Positions 42,723 to 49,953 of a stretch of 64,000 bases of DNA are shown piece after piece. Both the position numbers and the translations under genes were made by a program. The stretch's first letter is position 1, and the number at the start of each line of letters is the position of its first letter. Source of the DNA: Polyangium sp. 6x1 (GTDB taxonomy: Bacteria > Myxococcota_A > Polyangia > Polyangiales > Polyangiaceae). The stretch spans positions 1 to 64,000 of the forward strand of contig NZ_JARZHH010000059.1 of assembly GCF_029946515.1 (NCBI RefSeq), in the 5' to 3' direction. Below the pieces are notes generated by a model. The model was not told where the DNA came from, searched no databases, and saw only the letters and a list, made by a program, of their open reading frames with translations.

Positions 42723-43748
42723 TCAGGAGTTTTTCTGGGCCACCGCCGCGACGATCACGATGGCGCCCGTGAGCATGAGCCGGCTCGCCTCCGGCACGGC
42801 GTTGATGCTGAGGATCTTGTCGAGATAACCAATGGTCAGCACGCCGAGCAGCGTGAGGCCCATCCCGCCGCGGCCGCCCTTGAGGCTCGTGCCGCCGATG
42901 ACGACCATCGCAATGGCCGTGAGCTCGTAGGAGACGCCGGCCTCGGGGTCGCCCTGCTGCTCCTGCGCGGCCTGGCAAATGCCGGCGACCGCCGCGCAGA
43001 CGCCGCAGATCACGTAGGCGAGGATCTTCGTGGCCCGCACGGGCACCCCGGACAAACGCGCGGCCTCCTCGTTGCCCCCGACGGCATAAAGATACCGGCC
43101 GAGCCTGTGGCGCGCGCACAAGAATCCCACGATCGCGGCAATGGCGAGGAAGACCAGCGTGACGGCGGCGACGCGGCCGCCGAGGACGGGCGCGTCGAGC
43201 GCGCGAAAGAGCGGCGGGACCTCGACATACCGGAGGACGCCATCCGGCCCGGGGACGGCCGTCGCGACCTTCGTTCCCCCGCTCGCCATCTTCGCGAGGC
43301 CGCGGGCAAAGACCATCATCGCGAGCGTCGCGACGAACGGCTGCACACGGGCAAACGCGACGACCGAGCCCGAAGCCGCCCCGCACACGGCGCCCATCAC
43401 GAGCACGAGGAGCACGGAGAGCCACCCCGGCTCGCCCGCGTGAATGCTGAGTTTCGCGGCAACGACGGCCGAGAGGCCGAGGACGCTGCCGACGGAGAGA
43501 TCGATCCCGCCCGCGAGGATGACGGGAAGCAGTCCACAAGCGAGGATCCCGACGACGGAAGCCTGCCGCCACGCGCCCTGGTGCGTGCCGAGGCGGAAGA
43601 ACGCGCCTTCGGCGGGGAACATCACCCCGAGGGTGAGGACGAGGGCGAGCGAAAACAGGGCACGCGCGAGCGAGGAGCGGTGCCACGCGGAGGTTTTTCC
43701 AGCCGAACGCGCCGCCGGCACGTCCGGGCTGAGGCTCTTGTCGCTCAC
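42723..43748 (-). CDS. Sugar ABC transporter permease (RbsC family)
   Basis: 341 residues from a GTG that overlaps the ATPase stop by 4 bp. About 8-10 membrane helices with family landmarks: LAGGIDLSVGSVLGLSAVV, FVATLAMMVFARGLA, YAVGGNEEAARLSGVPV (the ATPase-coupling loop) and AIAMVVIGGTSLKGGRG. Only one permease gene is present, so it should act as a homodimer. Confidence 0.9.
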   Translation of the reverse strand: MSDKSLSPDVPAARSAGKTSAWHRSSLARALFSLALVLTLGVMFPAEGAFFRLGTHQGAWRQASVVGILACGLLPVILAGGIDLSVGSVLGLSAVVAAKLSIHAGEPGWLSVLLVLVMGAVCGAASGSVVAFARVQPFVATLAMMVFARGLAKMASGGTKVATAVPGPDGVLRYVEVPPLFRALDAPVLGGRVAAVTLVFLAIAAIVGFLCARHRLGRYLYAVGGNEEAARLSGVPVRATKILAYVICGVCAAVAGICQAAQEQQGDPEAGVSYELTAIAMVVIGGTSLKGGRGGMGLTLLGVLTIGYLDKILSINAVPEASRLMLTGAIVIVAAVAQKNS

Positions 43749-45289
43749 GCGCGCCCCTCGTCGTGGCCCATGGCGAGGGCGAGCAACGCGGCCGGCGTCG
43801 CCTCGGCCCGCGCCACCTCGGCCGCGATCCGGCCACGTCGGAGCACGAGGACGCGATCCGCGAGCGCCGCGATCTCCCGCGCATCCGAGCCCGCCACGAG
43901 CACAGCCGCGCCCCGAGCGGCGAGCGCGCGAAGCTTCGCGTGGATCTCGGCCTTGGCGCCGACATCGACGCCACGCGTGGGTTCGTCGCAAAGGAGCAAG
44001 CGCGGCTCGTCGAGCAGCCACTTTCCGAGCACGACCTTCTGCTGATTGCCCCCCGAGAGCGTGGCCGCGTCCATGGCGAGAGCCTCGGGCCGGAGGCCGA
44101 CATCCGCCGCCATTCCGAGCGCCGCGCGCCGCTCACGCGCAGGGCGCAACAAGCCGAGCGGCGAGAGCGACGGGAGCGTGACGAGCGTCCCATTGTGCTC
44201 CGCCGTCATGCCAGGCACGAGGCCCATGCTCTTCCGATCCGCAGGGACGAACGCAACGCCAAGCGCCCTCGCCTCGCGCGGCGATCCCATTCGAACGGGC
44301 ACAGACGAGATCCGCACCTCCTTGGCCCGCGCGCGCGCGCCAAGCGCCCCCGAGAGCCCGAGCAAAAGCTCACCCGCCCCCGCATCCGAGAGCCCAAACA
44401 GGCCAACGATCTCGCCGGCAAACACCACGAACGAGACCCGATCGACGAGGGGCCTTTCGAATGCAACGGAATCGACGGAAAACGCCTCGACCGAGAGCCG
44501 CTCCTCACGGGCCGGCGCAGGACGCGGGAGCTCCTCGGCCGCAAGGCTCCGCGGCCCGAGCATCCACGCGACGACCTGATCGAGCGGGACCTCGCCCACC
44601 CGCGCAGAGCCAACCACACGGCCATCCCGCAGGACCGTGAGCCGATCGGCAATCCGCTCGATCTCCTCCATGCGATGCGAGACATACACGACGGCAACGC
44701 CGCGCGCCCGAAGCCCAGAGACGAGCTCGAAGAGCCGATCGATCGCAGGCCCCGCAAGCGCACTCGTCGGCTCGTCCATGATGAGCACACGCGCACCACG
44801 TCCAAGCGCCCGCGCAACCTCGACGAGCTGGCGCTCAGGGAGCGAGAGCCCCTCGACGAGCATGTCAGGATCGAGCTCGAGGCCAACCTCACCGAGGATC
44901 CGCGCAGCAGAAGCGCGCTCCCGCCGGCGGTCGATCCACCCCAAACGACCCAGAGGCCGCTCGACGAAGAGGTTTTCCGCGATGGAGAGCGCAGGCAAGA
45001 GCGAGAGCTCCTGATGGATGACGGCAATCCCAAGCGCCCCCGCATGCGCCGGGGAGCGAGGACGAACAAGCCGCCCGTCGAGGAAAATGCTGCCCCCGTG
45101 ATCCGTATGCACACCCGCAAGGATCTTGAGCAACGTACTCTTGCCAGCGCCATTCTCCCCAAGCAGCGCATGCACCTCGCCGGCATGGAGATCCAGCGAT
45201 ACACCGTCAAGGACGGTCGCCCGGCCAAACCGCTTGGTGATGTGCTCCATGCGGACGACCAGGCCAGAAGCTCGAGCAGGCTCAGCCAT
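43745..45289 (-). CDS. Sugar ABC transporter ATPase with two nucleotide-binding domains
   Basis: 514 residues, the RbsA/MglA layout. First domain: Walker A GENGAGKST, Q loop VIHQELSL, signature LSLPERQ and Walker B VLIMDEPTSAL. Second domain: degenerate Walker A region GLSDAGAGE, signature LSGGNQQKV and Walker B LLLCDEPTRGVD. The asymmetry is normal for this family. First gene of the importer operon; its start is about 85 bp from composite repeat copy 6. Confidence 0.93.
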   Translation of the reverse strand: MAEPARASGLVVRMEHITKRFGRATVLDGVSLDLHAGEVHALLGENGAGKSTLLKILAGVHTDHGGSIFLDGRLVRPRSPAHAGALGIAVIHQELSLLPALSIAENLFVERPLGRLGWIDRRRERASAARILGEVGLELDPDMLVEGLSLPERQLVEVARALGRGARVLIMDEPTSALAGPAIDRLFELVSGLRARGVAVVYVSHRMEEIERIADRLTVLRDGRVVGSARVGEVPLDQVVAWMLGPRSLAAEELPRPAPAREERLSVEAFSVDSVAFERPLVDRVSFVVFAGEIVGLFGLSDAGAGELLLGLSGALGARARAKEVRISSVPVRMGSPREARALGVAFVPADRKSMGLVPGMTAEHNGTLVTLPSLSPLGLLRPARERRAALGMAADVGLRPEALAMDAATLSGGNQQKVVLGKWLLDEPRLLLCDEPTRGVDVGAKAEIHAKLRALAARGAAVLVAGSDAREIAALADRVLVLRRGRIAAEVARAEATPAALLALAMGHDEGRA

Positions 45290-45373
45290 GGGGCCATCGG
45301 AAGGGTAGTGCGACGAAGGCCCGCACGGAAGGCCCGTCGGTCACAGTGCAGCGACGATGTCGCAATGCCCAGG

Positions 45374-45724
45374 GCGTAGCGCCGGGGTTTCACCCCGGTC
45401 CCCGACCAGGGGTTGTCCACCCCTGGACCCGGACCAGGCGCGGCCTGGACCGAAGGTCGATGAACTGCGCGATGCGCAGTTCATCGAACGGGCCCGTTCA
45501 AGGCCAGCGACGGGCCGGCCAGCCAAGACGGCGGGGCGGACGTCTCTGCTGAAGGCGGCAGCGCTGCCGTCTCAGCTGGCAAGGTCGCTCATGGTCTTGC
45601 CACGGGCCCGTCGTAGAAACCGCGCATCGCGCGGTTTCTACGCCCCCGGTCCAGGCCGCGCTTGGTCCGGGGTGCAGGGGGTGGACAACCCCCTGCTGGG
45701 GTGCGGGGCAACGCCCCGCTCCGC
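45374..45724. repeat. Composite stem-loop repeat, copy 6 (divergent stems)
   Basis: The most diverged copy. It keeps hairpin GATGAACTGCGC/GCGCAGTTCATC near 45460-45487, but the second large hairpin now has arms GTAGAAACCGCGC and GCGCGGTTTCTAC (about 45612-45641), changed on both sides. Boundary stems are likewise changed but paired: CGGGGTTTCACCCCG, AGGGGT-TGTCC-ACCCCT, GGGGGT-GGACA-ACCCCC and GGGGCAACGCCCC. It ends 3 bp from the stop of the ferritin-like gene. Confidence 0.85.
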
Positions 45725-45726
45725 GC

Positions 45727-46923
45727 TCACGCAGCTTCCACGAGCGCGCGACCGAGTGGCATGACGACCTCGTCCATCGCCCGGATGAACGCGGCGCGGG
45801 CGTCTCCTCGGGCGACGTGCCCGTGGGCGGCGGCCACTTCGGCTGGGAGCGGCGGCTCTGGGGGCGGCGAGGGCAGACGGCTTGCGGCTTCACGGAAGGC
45901 TTGCGTCACGGCGTCGCGTATGGGTGCGCCGCCTGCGGCGATCGTGAAGGCGAGGACCCGGAATGCGAGCTCTGCGTGGCGCGCCTCGTCCTCTGCGATG
46001 CCTGTGAGCACGCGGCGTACGGCGGGGTCGGAGGCGCGCTCGGCTTGCTCGGCTGCGAGCACGGCGGCGAGCGTCTCGCCTACGGCGCCTTCGATCACGG
46101 TTCCGACGGCGAGGTCCACGAGGCTCTCTCCGACTGGGAGGGACAGCGCCTCGGGCAAACCTCGGGGTGCGATGGGCGCGCCTCGATAGGCTGCTGCGAG
46201 GGAGAGTGAGAGTCGGGCGTGCCGCACCTCGTCGAGGGCGGCCTCGTGTGCGGCGCGGACGAGGGATTCGTCGGCGCCGTGCGCGAGCAGTGCGAGGGCG
46301 AGGCGCGAGAATGCGGCGACCGAGGCGTGCTCGAAGAGACCGTCCCGGATCCAGCGCTCCGCGAGGGCCTCGCGTGCTTCGATGGACAGGCCTTCGAGGT
46401 TGGGCGCGAGCGCCTCCTCGGACCAACCTCGCTGCGCGGCTTCGATGGGCGCGACCACGGGGCCGTTTTCGGCGAGGAGCGGGCGGCCGATGGCGCACGT
46501 GGTCTCGATCGTGACGTCGTAACAGCACAGGCCATTGCCGCTCGGATCGGGCTTCGGGCCGACGTCGACCGAGCGCAGGCAGGAGCAGATGTCGAGGCTC
46601 TCGGCGACGGCGCCGTAGGCCTCCTCCTTCGAGGGGCACGACTCTCCGATGTCCGGAATGCATGCGAGGAACGACGATGGGGGCTGCCCCGTGCCGTCGC
46701 ATACCGTCGTGCCTGTGGAGCTCGACGTCGCGGGGCCGGTCGTCCCGGACGAGCTCACGTCCGACGAGCTCGTGCCGCCGGCGCCGCCTGTTCCTGTGTC
46801 CTCGGTATCGACGACGACCTTCGCGCCGCATCCGACGAACGTGATGGGCGCGGCGAGCGTCAGCCCGAGCGCGGCCGCGACGCGGTGCGCGAGTGTCCTC
46901 CGAAAAATGAGCGAAGCGTCCAT
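45727..46923 (-). CDS. Ferritin-like lipoprotein
   Basis: 398 residues. The signal region ends FVGC, a plausible lipobox. A Thr/Gly/Ser-rich linker and a Cys-rich segment (SLDICSCLRSVD, GLCCYDVTIETTC) follow. The C-terminal half is a four-helix ferritin-like bundle with EHASVAAF, DEVRHARLS, EGAVGETL and EDEARHAEL, i.e. Glu and ExxH ligands for a di-iron site. Such proteins are found in myxobacteria without known substrate. It starts 27 bp from the divergent GST gene. Confidence 0.78.
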   Translation of the reverse strand: MDASLIFRRTLAHRVAAALGLTLAAPITFVGCGAKVVVDTEDTGTGGAGGTSSSDVSSSGTTGPATSSSTGTTVCDGTGQPPSSFLACIPDIGESCPSKEEAYGAVAESLDICSCLRSVDVGPKPDPSGNGLCCYDVTIETTCAIGRPLLAENGPVVAPIEAAQRGWSEEALAPNLEGLSIEAREALAERWIRDGLFEHASVAAFSRLALALLAHGADESLVRAAHEAALDEVRHARLSLSLAAAYRGAPIAPRGLPEALSLPVGESLVDLAVGTVIEGAVGETLAAVLAAEQAERASDPAVRRVLTGIAEDEARHAELAFRVLAFTIAAGGAPIRDAVTQAFREAASRLPSPPPEPPLPAEVAAAHGHVARGDARAAFIRAMDEVVMPLGRALVEAA

Positions 46924-46950
46924 CGCTGCATGATACATGACGAGAACCGC

Positions 46951-47718
46951 ATGCAACCCCCCCTGCTCGTCACGATCACGTTCAGCCACTACTGCGAGAA
47001 GGCTCGGTGGACGCTCGATCGCGCGGGTATCACGTACCGCGAGTCGGGGCACCTGCCCGGGTTCCACATGCTCGCCGTTCGCCGCGCGGGTGGCTATCGC
47101 AGCGTGCCCTCGCTCATCACGGACGAGGGGGCGTTCAACGATTCGACGGACATCGCGAAATGGGCCGATCGCCGCGCCCCGTCGGCGCACCTCTACGGGA
47201 AAACCGACGCCGAGCGCCGCGAGATCGAGACGCTCGAGGATCGGTTCGACGAGGACTTCGGCGCGCACACCCGGCGATGGGTGTACTTCCACATGCTGCC
47301 GGACAAGAACCTCGTGGTCCGCCTCTCGAACCAGCAAGCCGCGCCTGCGCTGGAAAAACGCATGCTGCCGTTCTGCTTCCCCTTCATCCGCCCCGTGATG
47401 CGCAAGGCCATGCGTATCACGGCCGCGGGCGCCGAGCGCTCGCAGCGCAAGATCGACGTGATGTTCGACGAGGTCGGCAAGATGCTCGCGGACGGTCGCC
47501 CCTTCCTCGTGGGTGACACGTTGACCATGGCCGACATCACCTTCGGAAGCCTCGCGGCGGTGGTCCTGGACCCGCCGGAGTACGGCGCCCCGCTCGGCCT
47601 GATCGACGCGCTGCCCCCGGAGGCGGCCTCGAACATGCGCAGATGGCAAGAGCTCCCCGCGGCGAAGTTCGTGGCGAGGTTGTTCCGGGATCACCGAGGC
47701 GCCCCAGCGCGCGCTTGA
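46951..47718 (+). CDS. Glutathione S-transferase family protein
   Basis: 255 residues. The thioredoxin-like N-terminal domain starts VTITFSHYCEKARWTLDRAG, with the SxYCxK active-site region, and has the cis-Pro motif RSVPSLITD and STDIAKWAD. The C-terminal helical domain ends with DTLTMADITFGSLAAVV, the typical N-capping box. It may conjugate glutathione or another thiol. An in-frame ATG at 46930 would add seven residues. The following 120 bp (47719-47838) show no feature. Confidence 0.85.
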   Translation: MQPPLLVTITFSHYCEKARWTLDRAGITYRESGHLPGFHMLAVRRAGGYRSVPSLITDEGAFNDSTDIAKWADRRAPSAHLYGKTDAERREIETLEDRFDEDFGAHTRRWVYFHMLPDKNLVVRLSNQQAAPALEKRMLPFCFPFIRPVMRKAMRITAAGAERSQRKIDVMFDEVGKMLADGRPFLVGDTLTMADITFGSLAAVVLDPPEYGAPLGLIDALPPEAASNMRRWQELPAAKFVARLFRDHRGAPARA

Positions 47719-47838
47719 CCGTCGGCGACCAGAAGACCGGTGCTGACGAGGCGTATCCCTCGCAGCGGCCCGCATGGTAACGTTTGAGGGCAGGCGCTCG
47801 CGGGCTTGATTTCCCCGTGAAGCGAGCCCCCGTTTCCC

Positions 47839-49194
47839 ATGCCTCGCCGCTACCTCGTCCTCCGCACCGATCGCACCCAGCGCGCGTTTCTCACCCGCGA
47901 GCTCGAGCAAAGCCGCCTGCGCCAGGGCTTCGGATGGCGACGCGAGCACGATCTACGGCTCCTCTGCGAGCAGGTGCGCGCAGGGAAAAAGCTCACCGAG
48001 GAGGAAGCGAGCGTCTGGCGAAACAGGCGCCTGCTCGACACCGAGCCCGACGGGCTTCGGCCGGGCAACGTGATCATCCTGCCGAACCTGCTCGAGCCAG
48101 GCCGCTGGATCCTCGCACGCGTGAAGGGCGGCTACGAGTATGCGCCCGTCGTCGCGCCCGGGCGGGAAGGCCCGGATTACGGCCATATCGTCGCCGCCGA
48201 TCCCATCCGCACGCCGAACGGGAAGGTCGGCGCCGTCGAGGCAGAAAACACACACGTCGACGCCGCGCTTCGCGCCACGATGCGCAACCCGTCGAGGATG
48301 TGGTCGATCGACGCACTCGGCTCCGCCGTGGAAGCGCTCGTCCACGCGATCGAGTCCGGCAAGGATACATGGACGCCCGACCCGGAGACGCAAAAAGCCG
48401 ACGGATTCTTCACGGCCGTGCGCGACTCGGCGTGGAAGCACATCCAGACGAAATACAAGGGCCCGGAGCTCGCGCAGCTCGTGCATCAACTCTTCACGTG
48501 CATCTACGAGGGCGGGCGCGTCGAGCATTGGGGCGGCGCCGGGGAGAGGGGCACGGATCTCATCGTCTACACGCGAGATCCACTCGGTCTCGAATACAAG
48601 GTCGCCGTCCAGATCAAGCAAAACGACGGATTCCAGGACGACGAGCGCGCACTCGGCCAGATCGAGCAAGCCAAGGCCCTCCACAAGATCGACGCCGGCG
48701 TCCTCGTGACGACCGCCGAGGTGACGAGCGGAGCATTCGAAGAAAAATGCGCCGCACTCGAAGGCAAGCTCGGCATCGACATTCGCGTGATCGCACGAGG
48801 CGAGCTCATCGAGCTCGTGATGAAATACCTCGGCAAAGCCCGAATGGTGGTCCGCGAAGCGCTCATCGACCTCCTCCGCGCGAGCGCACCAAGCGCCGAG
48901 CCACGGGAGCACACAGCCGTCACAGACCGCGTATACGACGAGCTGCAACGTCTCCCCGAGCTCGAACGGCAAATCGCCGGGACGAAGGTAGCCCACCAGA
49001 ACCGCGGCAGCGGCGTTCATTTGCTCCGGGTCGAATTGCCCCAAGAAATGCTCGGCGCCGTCGTCGAGCCCATCGCGCAAAGCATCGTGTCCTGCCTGCG
49101 GCGCATGGTCCCGAACGCAAAGTGCCAGCGCGGCAAACCAAGCGGCCCCGGCACGAAATGGCTCGTCGTGGATACGATCGTCGAGCTCGGTTGA
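47839..49194 (+). CDS. Mrr-like PD-(D/E)xK restriction endonuclease with extra N-terminal domain
   Basis: 451 residues. The nuclease core (about 205-310) has a helix with Glu (GPELAQLVHQLF), then HWGGAGERGTDLIV with Asp240, and VAVQIKQ with Gln258-x-Lys260: the Mrr version of PD-(D/E)xK. TTAEVTSGAFEEKC is the matching later strand/helix. The first ~150 residues form another domain with a compact beta-rich piece (NVIILPNLLEPGRWILARV, GGYEYAPV, DYGHIVAADP) resembling nucleic-acid-reading folds; this is inferred. The C-terminal ~130 residues are unassigned. Mrr proteins cut modified DNA. No methylase is adjacent, so a type IV-like stand-alone defence role is likely. Confidence 0.82.
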   Translation: MPRRYLVLRTDRTQRAFLTRELEQSRLRQGFGWRREHDLRLLCEQVRAGKKLTEEEASVWRNRRLLDTEPDGLRPGNVIILPNLLEPGRWILARVKGGYEYAPVVAPGREGPDYGHIVAADPIRTPNGKVGAVEAENTHVDAALRATMRNPSRMWSIDALGSAVEALVHAIESGKDTWTPDPETQKADGFFTAVRDSAWKHIQTKYKGPELAQLVHQLFTCIYEGGRVEHWGGAGERGTDLIVYTRDPLGLEYKVAVQIKQNDGFQDDERALGQIEQAKALHKIDAGVLVTTAEVTSGAFEEKCAALEGKLGIDIRVIARGELIELVMKYLGKARMVVREALIDLLRASAPSAEPREHTAVTDRVYDELQRLPELERQIAGTKVAHQNRGSGVHLLRVELPQEMLGAVVEPIAQSIVSCLRRMVPNAKCQRGKPSGPGTKWLVVDTIVELG

Positions 49195-49198
49195 CTTG

Positions 49199-49828
49199 GG
49201 GCCGCCGCGCCGGGGCGCCGCCCCGGGCCCCGCGGGGGCTGTTCGCCCCTCGACCCGAACCAGCGCAAGCGCTGGACCCGGGGTCGATGAACTGCGCGAT
49301 GCGCAGTTCATCGAACAGGCCAGGTCAAGACCGGCGACGACTCTGCCCACCAAGACCGCGGCGCTGACGGTTCAACGGGCCGGCAAGCATCGCGACGACT
49401 GCGCAGTCGTCCTTGCATCGGCGCGACGGTGCCGAGGACACGTGCACGGCGTGGGATGCACCGGTGCAAGCGCGGCTGTGACGACGTGATCGGCGCCCTT
49501 GCATCGACGCAAGCGTGGGCAGGAACACGGCAAGGGGATGCTTGGACCCGTGCAAGCGCTCCCGCGCCGCGTGCTCGACGTCCCTTGAACACGTGCAAGG
49601 CACGCCGTGCAAATCGTTCGGGGTGCCTTGCACGTGCGCACCCCCCACCGAGCGACTGCCATCGCGCGATTTGCGCGCGTGCAAGGCGCGTCGCGCGACT
49701 TCCGACCCGGCCGTTCGATGAACTGCGCATCGCGCAGTTCATCGACCCCGAGTCCAGCGCTTGCGCTGGTCCAGGTCCAGGAGCGGACAGCTCCTGGTGG
49801 GGCCTGGGGCAAAGCCCCAGCGAGGCGC
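49199..49828. repeat. Composite stem-loop repeat, copy 7, split by a 43-bp array
   Basis: It begins 5 bp after the nuclease stop with GGGGCGCCGCCCC and GGGGGCTGTTCGCCCC, CCAGCGC/GCGCTGG, hairpin GATGAACTGCGC/GCGCAGTTCATC and the usual middle segment up to TTCAACGGGC (49380). The expected second half is displaced to 49710-49828, where hairpin GATGAACTGCGC/GCGCAGTTCATC (loop AT), CCAGCGC/GCGCTGG, AGGAGC-GGACA-GCTCCT and GGGGC/GCCCC are found. The 330 bp between are mostly the 43-bp array listed separately. 49829-49953 holds the promoter region of the kinase gene with nothing specific seen. Confidence 0.85.
49412..49712. repeat. 43-bp tandem array with 16-bp palindromic core (7 units)
   Basis: Unit starts at 49412, 49455, 49498, 49541, 49584, 49627 and 49670, all exactly 43 bp apart. 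Each begins with a version of CTTGCACCCGTGCAAG, an inverted repeat; five units keep at least one perfect half (CTTGCA or TGCAAG), for example CTTGGACCCGTGCAAG at 49541 and CTTGAACACGTGCAAG at 49584. The remaining ~27 bp vary strongly. Since 43 is not a multiple of three, the array is not a coding repeat. The period was found by eye from hexamer positions. Confidence 0.75.
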
Positions 49829-49953
49829 CCCACCGCTGTTCACGATCACACACTCTCGAGGACCCAGGCCGTCCCCTGCCCTACCCTGACGTAGCGCATC
49901 GCGGCGAACCCCCCGTTCCGGAAATTCCCTGATCGGGTATCCTCCTGTCCGCC

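Noticed and set aside
43745-45289. Degenerate second Walker A in the sugar ATPase as a defect
   Set aside because: Asymmetric second nucleotide-binding domains are normal in the RbsA/MglA family.
49412-49712. CRISPR array
   Set aside because: Repeat core is only about 16 bp and imperfect, linkers are about 27 bp, and no cas gene or leader was seen. Kept as a tandem array of unknown role.
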